Below are positions 12,703 to 32,145 of a DNA stretch of 64,000 nucleotides, one piece after another. A model generated the notes under the pieces. The model was not told where the DNA came from. It ran no database searches and worked only from the letters and a program-made list of their open reading frames with translations. The translations under genes were made by a program, and so were the position numbers. Position 1 is the first letter of the stretch, and the number at the start of each line of letters is the position of its first letter. Source of the DNA: Psilocybe azurescens (lineage: Eukaryota > Basidiomycota > Agaricomycetes > Agaricales > Agrocybaceae); contig JAJIRX010000983.1 in NCBI GenBank assembly GCA_023853785.1, positions 248,001-312,000 on the forward strand, read 5' to 3'.

Positions 12703-12938
12703 CCTCAAAAAAGATGTAGAGTCTAGCAATGGGAGAGCGAGCAAGGTTAATGAAGAGAGCTGACTTACATACTTACTGCCCGTCCGCCATGATATACAAA
12801 GCCCGTTTGATCAGGACTAGCAATCCTTGGACCAGCGTTATGAATCTAGATCTAAATATACTATAATCAATAGAGTTGAGGAAGCTACACGGCATGTGTG
12901 GGAAATGAAAAAGCGGGGTTTCCATTCTAAAGATAACG

Positions 12939-13712
12939 TTGAGCGATTTTTTCTATCTAAGCCAAATTGAACTTCAACATGCCGCACCTTACAAGGGTCA
13001 ATTCCGACTTCGCTTTAATCTAGTGGAGAGATCAAATGCCCATGCGGAGAAGCAGACATCGAAACCCGCGAACACATCCTCTGTTACTGCCCAAGATACA
13101 CCCACGCCCGTAGCAGCCTCCGCAGAATCTCTCGCGACATATTCCTACCAGAGATCTTGGGAACAGAGCCCGGCATCAGATCCCTAATCGATTTCCTATC
13201 CGCGTTCGGCGCCTTCTCTCGAACTGGCCGAAACCCACGTAAATCTGAACCTCCAGCGTTTGATGACAAACCTGTACCCGACTCCGAGGATGACGAATCC
13301 GACGAGGACAATTAGCGAACCACTCAACCTCCCAATACATAGACCCACGACGACCCTCACTTCCTTTTCTTTCATTCCTCCCTTATTTGCTGTCTTTTGT
13401 AATAGATCTTATATTCTTATTCTTGTAACATATTTCTTCGTATACTTCTTACCCATGCCATAGTACTTTTATCATCATTTCCTTATATTCAAGCATCATG
13501 TACAGGTGCCTATGACGCCCTCGGCTTGATACAAGCTATACGTTTACACTACCCCTTCACGTACCCATGGTCACTTAGATACACAACCTCGCTACACTCG
13601 TAGAACCGAGCCTTAGTAGATACTCTACCGTAGGGCGGTGCATCCTTGCACCCGTGTGTCTTAGCGCTCCGACCGCTTCTTACACGTTAATAAACTGATT
13701 CAAAAAAAAAAA
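12939..13712 (+). mobile_element. Non-LTR (LINE-type) retrotransposon, 3' end with poly-A
   Basis: The last ~93 codons of a LINE ORF2-like protein are readable to the TAG at 13313-13315. A CCHC-like zinc knuckle (KCPCG, then ETREHILCYCPRY) is followed by an acidic tail (DSEDDESDEDN). This knuckle after the reverse transcriptase/RNase H region is typical of fungal LINEs. Upstream (from about 12939) the homology continues in another frame (QFRLRFNLVERS), joined by a one-base shift at the AAA at 13034-13036. A ~390-bp 3' UTR ends in TTAATAAACTGATTC and an A-run at 13702-13712. The copy is 5'-truncated, as is usual for target-primed insertion. A second, shorter 3' end lies at 35815-35906. Confidence 0.8.
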
Positions 13713-14250
13713 TTTGAACTTCAACGGCCGCCGACCATGGTGACAAATGCTGCGACTACATCGTTGATCCTTTCAAAACTTTGCTATCGCCACAGCCATT
13801 ACGTCTCGCGATTGTAAGCGGCCATTCATTGCCCGAGAAAGTAGAGAAAGTCGAGGTGAATAAAACTTATACGTGGCTATGGATGGCGATTTTCTTAGAC
13901 GGCCTAAAGAATCATGATGAGGAAACCAGATGATGGCCATTTAGTAAATCCTTCCCGTTGCCAGCTTTCCTCGAAACGATCAGTCATACCAATCGGTCCA
14001 TTTCTAGGCAACATAAGATATGCCTTTCGTGATGACTGCTCAGTGCTTTGCATAGGCCTATGGCCGCCTGAACGGGGAGATATTTAAAGAACCCGAACAT
14101 ATACCATTTTGGAAAATTCGTGAGTTTATGAAGTCTATGAAAAGCACTACTAGATCCTTTTTCTTTTGTGTCAATTTATGTCTATTGGGGCATAGCCCCA
14201 TGCAGAACTAACTAATACGGTTGTAGATAACGGGACACAGAGCCCTGCTC
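13713..14250. other. Intergenic, nothing recognised
   Basis: There is no ORF above background and no repeat structure that I can see. It separates the LINE tail from the 3' end of membrane-protein pseudogene b. Confidence 0.5.
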
Positions 14251-14959
14251 CTAGCCCATATTACTAGATCCATGTAATGGAGCAACGGGATTAGGAGGCA
14301 TGTGTAGGCACTTGGGGATCAAAGGTGACAGGAAGGGTTTGAGTGACATCGACACGTTTTCAAGGAAAAATTTGGTCTCTTTAAAAACATGGCAGGCCAT
14401 TATATTTATGAGCATGATATTCGGCAGCAGACATGTTGCCTTAAATATAGATTGGGCGCTTGTGATGACGAAGATGACCAAGGCCAAAAGACTACTTGAA
14501 ATTGTGGTGCCAGAAATAAGCCTCTTAAGCATGGTTCAACAGATGTGACTCATCTGAGGGTCAGAAAATCTTACAGGTAGTAGATTTGTCAGTCCTGCAA
14601 TAGTGCTCTCGAGAAAGCAGGCATGTAATCACTAAAAGCCATGGCCAGAACTCCACCCTGGAGATTTGATTGATAGATTGAATTTTTCGCTAGTCTCTAG
14701 CATATCGCAAGAAAGAGGTCTTATTTCAATGACGCGCACAAAATATGATGTGAAGGAGATGGAAGTTTACTGTCGAATATAGTGGCCACAAGGGTATATG
14801 CCAGCGTCGATAACCTGCATTGCTTCAGAAAGTATGCTTATAGGATGACGATATTCTACTACCAACTTTGAAAATATGTACCCAATCTTCGGGGTCTTGA
14901 TTCGATATCCGGACACAAAGGGCAAGAATAGGCGGCGGAGTTCCTGCAGTGTTTGTCAT
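14251..14959 (-). pseudogene. 7TM-like membrane protein pseudogene, copy b
   Basis: It starts MTNTAGTP, almost the same as copy c (MTNTTGTP), but the DNA then jumps to the YRIK segment, deleting the first TM exon. Next comes an intron (GTTGGTAGT..GAAGCAATGCAG) that still matches copy c's intron. A second deletion of ~320 bp then removes the TM3-TM5 exon, fusing TTTGTGCGCGTCATTG to CTCTTTCTTGCGATATG. In the later conserved block, GDYMPAFSRALLQDG has become SDYMPAFSRALLQD-stop (TGA). The last exon (PNIMLINIMACHVFKETKF) remains readable. Two deletions plus a nonsense codon make it dead. Intron similarity to copy c shows that b and c arose by a fairly recent DNA duplication. Confidence 0.85.
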
Positions 14960-15076
14960 TCATAAGAACAAACTGTAGCGTATGAAAAGATGAAAGTGAT
15001 GATGATCGACAAGGTAGAGGTGACCTCATATTTTGCGTCTATATAACAACCAAGACCGCTCGTTTAGGACATTAAG

Positions 15077-15320
15077 CTATAGATAGTGCACTGTGAATCT
15101 TAAGCCCTTCAAATTTGTCAAAATCTGCCTCAGCAGCGACAGTGCATAAACTAAGTCTAGTACGGTTAATACGACCAAGAAGGTTTTAACACCGCATCGG
15201 AATTCGGTCTCGGCACTAGATAGGACTGCCAAGGTATCTTTGCGGAACGTAGTATTAGGCGCTGGTACGCCATGTGAGTGGGTTTCTGACTTTTTGACGT
15301 TCTTCGTCACCCCTCATTCT
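15077..15320 (-). pseudogene. Conserved unidentified coding fragment, left partner
   Basis: The minus frame (THSHGVPAPN, FRKDTL, then a hydrophobic run) matches a plus-strand frame at 34020-34205 (PHSHAVPAPS, FRRDIS). Both include KK-S before the HSH motif. The protein family is not recognised. The pair lies at mirrored positions either side of the kinase/BEACH block. The flanks (14960-15076 and 15321-16074) hold only short overlapping ORFs that I cannot support. Confidence 0.5.
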
Positions 15321-16074
15321 GATGTCGAGTCTGGACATATTTCGGCCATTTTCTTCCCAATTGTGAGGTGCAGGGTAAGTGCATCCCCAGTTTGCCTTCA
15401 TCACGAGTTTAATGATAACTTCGAGGGATAAAGTGTTGTACAGGTCCATATACAAGTTCTCGCCTTGTACGGAATTTGTGGATTGGTCTTCTGACCAGAT
15501 GCCAACATCCTACCTTGTCGGCGCACCTTGCTAAACCACGGTAAACTTCTAGCAGATGTATCATAGGCTTTGTCCCCCTTCTGTTAGTACCCGGAAGTAT
15601 TATGGTTAACAAACCCTACAACTGCGTACTTAACTCATGAATTCAGTACAGAAATTCGACAACAAGTCAGCCTGACAAAGTGACAGACGATTAGATCGGC
15701 GGTTATTTTGGTTATTCTCGTGCCATACTCCGTCTATCCGATCGACGTTCACACAGGCTGTGCTCGCATTTTTGCTTGCCAATCTACGGTAAAATTATCT
15801 TGCGACTCCGCAAAAAGTGTAACATGAACAACACTTACAGGCAAATCGATCCATTAAAGCCGGAATGTGGCGAGTGTTGTGCCATTTAAAGAATTCAGTG
15901 CTGAGTGACCGATGCTGGCACACTGTCAGATGTATACGCAGGAGTTGCAGTCGCAATCCACAGTCCGCTAGCAGGGGTGGGCGAATTGATGAATGAATGA
16001 AATATGAAGTAAACGATGGTGACGAGTGCTAACTACGAGGGACTACGAAGCACAACGTCATCGCCTGTAGCAAA

Positions 16075-16420
16075 TAAATACTCTTAACGAATGGCATCAA
16101 GACCAATAAATAACGCTAAATTTAACAGATATGTAGAGAGCTTGACCTTGGTAATTTTATAAAGTGCTCAAGTTTCGGGGTAGTTATGAGGGGAAGGTGG
16201 GACTGATGATGGCGGACTGGATTCGGAAAACCGATGAGACGCGGTCCCGTGCACAAAACGCGGTTGTGGGCACGCTCTTAATTATTAAGTCACGTTCGCC
16301 GGCCGGACTCGACATATTGAACGATGGCGGAGCCTTTCCTCTCTGTGCACGACGAATTTCGCCATATGCCGGCCGAAACTATTCCCTTAGTCGTCGGTTA
16401 GATTCATGGTCCAAATAGGA
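16075..16420 (+). promoter_or_regulatory. Duplicated 5' flank of the left kinase gene
   Basis: From CTCTTAACGAATGGCATCAAG onward this matches the reverse complement of 31490-31705, the 5' flank of the right kinase. Shared pieces include AATAACGCTAAATTTAA, GATGAGACGCGGTCCC with TGCACAAAA, and the CGGAAAACCGATGAG region. It is not coding in either copy, so it is best read as the duplicated promoter/5' region. Similarity fades left of about 16075. Confidence 0.65.
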
Positions 16421-16576
16421 GGGAAGGAAGAGGCATACAGTGTTCAACTTCAACATCCAATTCTTCGCTTTTCAACCACCTTGTATTTTGATTCCTCTAC
16501 CTCTTTACCATTGAGTGGCTTTTAGCCTATGTACATTGTCCGAGGACACTAGGCCCTATACACTTGGGGGTCAACC

Positions 16577-19046
16577 ATGAATCCCCCTCAAGGTCATTCG
16601 GCTTTGGGTCGCATACTGAAGCCCCTTCCCCATCGAGTACGGAGAGCTCAAGAAGCTATCGCTGCTGCCGCCACTGCTTCAACGTCAACTACCGTCAACA
16701 CCAGCTACTCCAATCTCATATCAATTCACGACAGTACCAGTACCAGCGCCAGAGCCAGTACCAACTCTAGCATCAACACAACCTCTCCCTCTGGAGCCAG
16801 CCTCAGCCAAGGCCCTTCAAATATAGAGGGCACTGCACGCGTCCTCCGCGTCCTCATGGCACACACGGAGATCTTTGGAGGCATCAATATCGATGTCGAT
16901 TCTGCGGGGTACCAAGCGGCTCTTGCCAAGTGGCACAGGTTTTACGATGGACTCGACAACGGAGGTGCCACCCTTTCAGCACGGCAGGAGTCAGTGCCTT
17001 ACAAAGACCCGGAAACGATAGTGGAAGATGACGATGTCGACAGTGATGAACATTTTAATCACGACATCGAGCACGAATACGGAGACTTGTTCCTAAGAAA
17101 TGGCCTCGAGTCCGAGGATGACTCTAGACTTACCAGATCTCCGAGTGGGCCACCGACGTCCATTGGAACTGGGACATCTTCCACGCGCTGGACAAGCGCT
17201 GGCAGCGTAGAAATCAGCGACGAGAAGCTGGAGACATCGGGAGACATAAGACGAGCGGCGTCTTTCCCCGTTGCCATAATAAACCTCCCCGAGATGACAG
17301 AGGAAGAGTATCTGGTAGCTTCTAAGACAGAACAAGCCGAAGCTAGCCATGAACGCGGGAGTTTTTCAGTCCACGGCGAGGAAGAATCCAGCAACAGCGA
17401 CGACTATATCGACAACTACAATGAGAGCAATTGCCACATAGGACATCAATGCCTTAACAATGACTCTGAAGAAGACCCACTGGATGACGATGCTAAAGAA
17501 ACGATGGCACAGAGACTAGACCCACGGCTGCGAGAATATAGCACCATCCTGCCGCTTCATGTCTTCCGAGGGGCGGGAGTTCGGAGGTTGGAACGTAATG
17601 CGAGGACGGGGCAGACCTTGGCTTTCGCCAAGGTTGCTCCAGTGTCTGGAGGGAACGGAAAGTCAGAGATCAACATTGTACATTTGATTGGACAGACTCT
17701 GGAGGACGGAAATGAAGGCATTTTTGAGAAAGCCCGGCCAACTGTCAACGGTACAGCGTGGGTAATCAAGCACTACAAGCCATACAGATTGAATTTCTGG
17801 GGAAGATTGCAGATGAACACCGAGCGCGAGGTGTACGCGCGCATCGCTACTATCCCGTTGAGCGAAGCGGGGTCAGAGTTTCTGATGCGCATAAAGGCAG
17901 CCCTCACCTTCAGAGTTGAAACTTTTTTTTGACGAGAGGGTAGGCCTTCTCATGGTGTGTATCATTTTAATTGGCTGTCTTACATCCGCATTTGTTGACG
18001 TGCATCAATGATATTGTGCATATAGCCAGCTATGTCTACAGATCTGGGCAGTGTACTGGATGATATGTCCCTTCCCAGAGTGGAGACGCGCCGAATAATA
18101 GCACAGTGTGTAAGTTTCCATTTCGCTCCTATTTGTGTTCTTACCTTTGCTTATAACCATAATTTCGTTATACAGGTCGTGGGTCTCGCGACCCTCCATA
18201 GTATCGGTGTAATTCACGCCGATATCAAGCCTGCGAATATCTTCCTTGATGCTCGCACGAACGTAAAAATCGGAGACTTCGGCCTCAGCTGTCTCTCCGA
18301 GAAGCAGAGGCCACTCAAGGCCTCAGTTGCGTATGGCCAGGACCAAGTTGGCACCAACGGTTACATGGCGCCCGAGGTGTGCACAGAACCCCCCAGTATA
18401 GCTACCAGGCGGACTACTGGTCGTTGGGGGTGGTGTTTTTAGAGATGGTGGTGGGAACCGAGTCAAGCGACGAGGTGCGTGCAAATTCTCATCGCTTTGT
18501 TTTGACAAATTGATCTAATTCCTTCTTTTGGGTTGATGTTCTTAGTTCCTGGAGACGTTGGGTAAAGAGCTGCTGCCGATATGGGCACAAGGGCACAAGA
18601 CTGCGGAGAAACGGAGGGAGTACTTTGTACATCTGGCAAAGAGGATTATCGAAGAGCCGGATTTGGAGGTATTGTGCGGGGTGAGGCAGTCAATCTTTCA
18701 CTTGTAGTTTTTGTAATGACTGATTCGATTCTCTTCTCGCTCAGCTTCTGGATCCGTTCCCCCATAGTCGCTTTGGAATAGAACATCTGTTGACGCACAG
18801 GTACTTTGAAGTTGAAGGAGGGGCCTCAGAGTTCCATGGTATCCGAGAGAAAGGTACATCTCCCACATTTTCTTCCATATGGAATGTCTGCTCAAGTTCA
18901 CTTCTTTTCAATGTTTAGCGTTGAGTAGGAAATTGGATGAGGTCTGGCGAAGCCCGGAGGGTGAAAGGCCACCTGTTATCTACACGTCCGAGCCATCGGA
19001 TGGCGAGCGTCCTTGGAGATGGATTGATCCGTCAGACAATCTTTAA
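16577..19046 (+). CDS. Serine/threonine-type protein kinase, left paralogue
   Basis: A long acidic, low-complexity N-terminal half is followed by a kinase domain. The domain shows WVIKHYKP (ATP-binding Lys), an E-R-E-V-Y helix, IGVIHADIKPANIFLD (catalytic loop, HAD instead of HRD), IGDFGLS (DFG), GYMAPEV (APE) and DYWSLGVVFLEM. Six exons by eye: 16577-17954, 18026-18109, 18176-18474, 18546-18668, 18745-18853, 18919-19046, ending WRWIDPSDNL. Two single-base breaks interrupt it. T8 at 17923-17930 should be T7 to give FFDERVGLLM. C6 at 18389-18394 should be C7 to give EPPQYSYQADYW. Both lie in mononucleotide runs, so sequencing error is as likely as real inactivation. The kinase family beyond a eukaryotic protein-kinase fold is not determined. 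Confidence 0.8.
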
Positions 19047-20467
19047 GGCTCGAAATTGAATTCCATGTTATCATTATTTCTTTTCTATTTTGTAGGGCTA
19101 TACTGTAATTCATAATCCATCTGTACATACGTAGCATAAATGTATCACACCCGTTTTCCAAAAATCAGAGTAACGCATATTTTCCACGACGAGTAAAGCT
19201 TCGAGGGGCAAGCCATCTCGTTCAATCAAAGACAGGATTAGCGTGCTAGAGAAAGATACTCACTGCTACTCAACACAGCATCTTCAAATCAATGCATCGA
19301 TTGAGGATCACGGAAGGTTTCGTTCATGACTGACAATTTAAAGATAGCTGCTCACTGGATCACTCGACACCGATCCGATGTGTCAAAAAGACGTACGTTG
19401 AGACCTCAAGTAAATGGAGTATTCACTATTTTCGACTACGCCGCATAGGTATGCCACTCTGGCTTTGTAAGAAAGGAGTATGTAAACACTGGCAAGTGAT
19501 ACATATTTCCATGAGTTACCGTCTTCGTAGCAAGAAAACGATTGAAGAGCGAGGACCGTCGAGGCGCGAGCGGTTTGGACTTCAATCTAAGACACGGATC
19601 AAGGCACCAGAGAAAGCATATACGCGATTACTCATCACAACATCTTCAAATCGATGCATCGACTGAGGACCACGGAAGGTTTCGTTAATTAATAACAAGA
19701 TAGCTGTTAAAGAATTCGACTCCAACTTCGTCGAAAAGATACAGTCAGCTTGATGCACTTGACGCCACAGTTGCAATGGTCCATGAGGAGCAAGCGTCAA
19801 TCAGATAGCTCCAGTATGCAGAGGAATGGGTAGAGGCGCTCGAGGGTCGACTTGGTTATTAAAGGCGAAAGGCAGGTGTCTGGTCGTCTGGCATATGCGC
19901 TGCTCTGCTCTACGACTGCAGACTCTGGACAAAAGGACTTCGTACCACTGTATCGTTGTCAGATCTTATTGAAGAGTTTATCCTCCGCCGTAGGTTACAC
20001 CAGGATGGCTCACCGGATTCGCGACACTTCGTTCCAGCAAGCCATTGAGGTGCTTAGTATAGGTAGCACAAGCTGTCTCGGAGTTCTTTGCGGCAAAATA
20101 ATGGGTGTCGGGATATTCGCTGATCTCCCGCTTCTTGAGTCAGACTTTTGATAGATAGTAAGTAACCAAAGTAGAATGGGTGTTGTATAATTCAGAGAGA
20201 CAAAATACACCGAGAGCGATGGTTGTGCTTGATTGGGGTCGTTGGTGGTCGTGGTCGTTGTCAAAGTTGTCAGCTGATAGCCGAGACACGACCCCTCTTG
20301 TCACTTTCTTGATATCAAACCGCCAGTCAAACTCCGGCCAGCCAACACTTTTCTATTCGACTTGTACTCGACTCGCGGGACAGCGAACAGAGCAGAGACA
20401 GGGGACTTTAAAGATTCACCATGATATATCACCTCCACGACACAAACTACAACTAACGACACATATT
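19047..20467. other. Intergenic region with a ~146-bp direct repeat
   Basis: Two diverged direct copies lie at about 19198-19345 and 19560-19705. They share CATCTTCAAATC-ATGCATCGA-TGAGGA-CACGGAAGGTTTCGTT and AAGATAGCTG. The fragment is not recognised. The last ~250 bp before 20468 is the 5' region of the BEACH gene and contains an upstream ATG (CCATGATATATCACC). No further gene is supported. Confidence 0.6.
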
Positions 20468-28617
<8,150 letters not shown>

Positions 28618-29066
28618 TCTCTTTGAGCCAATCTTTTTAATTTATCGTTCACTGGATGTATATTTAATGCTGCTTTCAATTTTTTTTCATTTCTGTCTCT
28701 ATATATACAGCATTTCTTCCCTTATCGTATCTTTATCCATCTAGAATTGATACCAATGACAAAAAAAAAATTCGGGGGCCATTTTCATTGACACCTGCAC
28801 ACCGGACAATTTGATGGGACTGCTTTCAACTTGCTAGTCTTGCATTTGGTATTTGCCCAAAGTCTCATGCCCCCTGAGGACTTCAATCCTTGTGCAAACT
28901 ATTATTGGCTGGCTGCATCTGTCACATCCTTCGAATAGAGAAACATTGTGAAAGATAGCATTTATAAGTACAGGCTTTAAAACGTACAGATCCAAATTAA
29001 ATACTACTATATAATAAGGATAGGTACAAAAAACTGTCAGACACTCAAAGAGACATAATCAAACGA
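28618..29066. other. Convergent 3' intergenic region
   Basis: It separates the 3' end of the BEACH gene from the 3' end of the right kinase pseudogene on the opposite strand. Contents are AT-rich, with an A-run at about 28762-28771. I see no gene or clear structured element. Confidence 0.5.
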
Positions 29067-31249
29067 TTATGCATCTCCTTCGAAAAGTAGTGAATTGATC
29101 CACCTCCATGGATCTCCACTTTCCGATAATTCCGATAGGAAGATGTCAGGCTCTTCGTAAGCTTGCTCCTCCGAGACATCACTTGTAGGTCTTGCCAGTG
29201 CTGTAATATCAAGAAAATCAATGCGAACGAAAATAACTCCAAGCTGTGATACTGACCTTTCTGGCAGATTCCAGGGAACTCTGAACCTACTATGCTATTG
29301 ACTTCAAAATAGCTCTCAATCAACAGGTGCTCAATCCTCATGCAGAGCCTGGGGCAGGGATCCAGGAGCTGTTAATGAAACGGAGATAGCATCAGTCATC
29401 CATATAAGTTGCTGAATATAATTTTGAACACCTCACCCCACACGGAACCCTTAAATCCGATTCATCCAGCAACCATGACTGCTGAGGGCAATAGGAACTC
29501 CTTTCGGCAGAGCTCGCATGCTTCTTGGCCCACTTTGGCATTCACGCCTTGCTCAAAATCTTAGGAACTATACCATAAACCCGAAAGAAGAAATTAGATC
29601 AACGTGTCAAAACAAAGCGACGCGTACCTTGTCGTTCCCTACCGACATTTCCAAAAACACCACCCCCAACGACCAGTAATCCGCCTGGTAGCTATACCAT
29701 GGCGGTTGGGCACACACCTTAGGTGCCATGTACCCCTCTGTTTCCACTCACTCGTCCCCATATACAACAGTGGCCTTCAGTGTGGCCCCTGCTGGTTTGA
29801 AAATCGACTCAGACCGAAGTCCCAAATCTTCACATTCATGCTAAAATCGAGAAAGATATTCGCCGGTTTGATGTCGGCGTGGATAATTTCAATGCTATCA
29901 AGAGTCGCGAGACCCACAATCTGTATGAAGAAGTTCATGGCGATCAGCAAAAGTTAAAACCACGCACAAGAGTAGAACTGATACGTACACATTGGGCAGT
30001 TATCTGGCGTGTTGCTTCTTGTGGAGGTGCAGGAACAACCTTCAGCCACTCTTCTAGGTCAGTCTTCATTCTAGGCTGTGGAAATCATACAGTGCATTCT
30101 TGTTAAGGAAGGTTGGGCTTCAAGAAAATGATACTTACCATTTAAATCCCAAAATAGCCACTGTCTTGTATGGTTAGGCTTGCGCCCATCCACATAAGAA
30201 ACTGTGTGCCCCCTCCTCAGCCTTAGTCATGGCCGCAATGCGCGAATATGCGTGCCGCTCTGCTTCAATCTGAAGCATCGCCTGCAGCCTCTGCTGCGCA
30301 AACCCATAGCCTGATCCTTGCCTCCTTGGGTCGTAGCATTTCAGGACCCACAGCCCATTTTCTGTGGACGCTGTTGCTGGACTCTCCTTTTCCTCGCTTG
30401 AAATAATGACAGACATACCCTCTAAATCTGTGGCTCCATCATTACCTGATAATTTTTGGGTTGGTGATTAGAAGGAGAACCTGTCTTGCTGCCACAGTCC
30501 CAGGTACATCGCGAATGCGTGGCTGTTCTGTTCCCACTCTCCGAAATACGTGGGGCGGCAAGATTGCGCGATGTGCCTGCAACCGTGGATCCAGAGCAAG
30601 CAGCGCGCTTTCTTCACCCACTTCATTCGATGCGCTATCTTCAGCGTCTTCCGAGTCTTGTGCGTAGTCTGATTCCCAACCCATTGGTGCTCTGTCGTCG
30701 CTAGTATTGTCCTCAATTCCTCAATCTCATCATCTTCATTGTCATCGTCACTATCGGCCTCATTCTTGTCACTGTCCTCATCCTCGTCGCTGTCCTCATT
30801 CTCGTCGCTGTCCTCATTCTCGTTGCTGTCCTCATTCTCGTCTCTGTCCTCATCCTCATCATCTTGCTCGTCGACTAATATTTGTCCGTCTGCAATGTCC
30901 AGTGGCTCCAGGCTTGTATCGTTCCCCGTTGGGCAGACGTTGGAATCAATCTTTGCAAAGATCTCGCGTTCCTCATGTTGGATGAGCACGTGTGGGGCGC
31001 ATGGATTGGCGTCTGCATCTGTACTAACCCTACTGTTGTTGGTGTCAGAAGGGTTGGGGAGGGTGGTGTTGGTAATATCAATGAAGATCCTGGGGCTGGT
31101 TTAGATTAAATCAGGGGAGTGGATGTGTCGCTGGGTCCGGCAGTTGCTGATTCAGGGACACCGGCGATGGCTTGTTGAGCCCTCTGTACTAGACGAGGTA
31201 GGAGTCTGAGCTTGCGGCCCATAACCCAGTGATCTTGTGGAGAGGTCAT
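29067..31249 (-). pseudogene. Protein kinase pseudogene, right paralogue
   Basis: It is homologous along its length to the left kinase. It starts MTSPQDHWVMGRKLRLLP (left MNPPQGHSALGRILKPLP), then an acidic tract (DEDED repeats, ~30750-30860), LDPRLQAHRAILPPHVFR, WVLKCYDP, IIHADIKPANIFLD, VKIWDFGLSR, GYMAPKVC, YSYQADYWSLGVVFLEM, and an end WRWINSLLFEGDA. Lesions: a nonsense codon after STPLI near the N-terminus with frame changes following; a one-base deletion after the DFG region (GGGCCACACTGAAGG); an in-frame TGA before VETEGYMAP; APE changed to APK; stops and shifts in the exon matching left 18546-18668. Splice sites are mostly conserved, showing DNA-level duplication rather than retroposition. 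It is dead, although many motifs survive. Confidence 0.85.
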
Positions 31250-31479
31250 GGTCGGGCCCTACATTAGAACGGGCACCATGTCCTCTGGATATCAGTCTGT
31301 GCCAGTTCCACGGAATGGGAAAGAAGGATGAAGAGTTTCGTGGTTGGAAAGTGAAGAACCGGATGTTGAACATAGTACGCGTTGTCTTTCCTCTCAGTTT
31401 GGACGACCAAGCGTCCGGGGCGCCGGATACTTCGCCGTTCACAGCGCAAAAAATCTCCGCCATTGTTAGATATGTTGAG

Positions 31480-31705
31480 CCAGGCCAGCGAACTTGACTT
31501 TGTAATTATAAGAGTGCTACGACTGCATTTTGTGCATGGGACCGCGTCTCATCGGTTTTCCGAATCCAGCCCTCATTATTCTCCCCATAACTAGTCCGAA
31601 ACTTGAGCAGTATATAAATTTATCAACGTCAAGTTGTTCCATATAGCTATTAAATTTAGCGTTATTATTGGTCTTTATGCCATTCGTTAAGAGCATTTAT
31701 GAAAG
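31480..31705 (-). promoter_or_regulatory. Duplicated 5' flank of the right kinase pseudogene
   Basis: This is the inverted counterpart of 16080-16330. Matching words include GGGACCGCGTCTCATCGG, CCGAATCCAGCC, TTAAATTTAGCGTTATT and GCCATTCGTTAAGAG. Similarity ends at about 31705. Confidence 0.65.
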
Positions 31706-31959
31706 CCTGGCGTCACCAGGCTCGCTGAGGAGTCACGCGGAGAATGACAGGACCACGATATATCGATAGAACGACTGACTGGGCTACAGGTGTGTACGGT
31801 GCATAATGTCTAATGTGTAAGAGAGAAGTCGGCGTCGAAGGAATGGGTTGGGGATCGCGGTCACGTGTACGTAAATGTAGAAGATAAGATAATACGGAAA
31901 GGGGCTGTGGTAAGACTGGGGCGCCAGGCTTACAATTTATTCTCTGTAGGCGATATCTC

Positions 31960-32145
31960 TACTAATCTCATAGGGGCCGTTATTCTCTGCATTCCAAGCG
32001 TCGCGGTTACACTTAAAACATAACTTCTGGTGCCAAACACTACGCTCATGAATATCTTAGCTCGTCACATATTTAGAAAGACCGGATTTGGCATTTTCCT
32101 GAAAACAACATATCGACAGTCAATGTCCCTTCCCTTCCTCTGATC
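31960..32145 (+). pseudogene. 7TM-like membrane protein, last-exon fragment
   Basis: A plus-strand stub matches the last exon of copy c. CTCATGAATATCTTAGCTCG reads LMNILARHIFRKTGFGIF, against LMNIMAGHVFRKTKFGIF in copy c. Just upstream TTCTCTGCATTCCAAGCGTC corresponds to copy c's TMLFIPGIQV segment but in a broken frame. No other exon is present nearby. It is the sixth trace of this family in the window. Confidence 0.75.
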
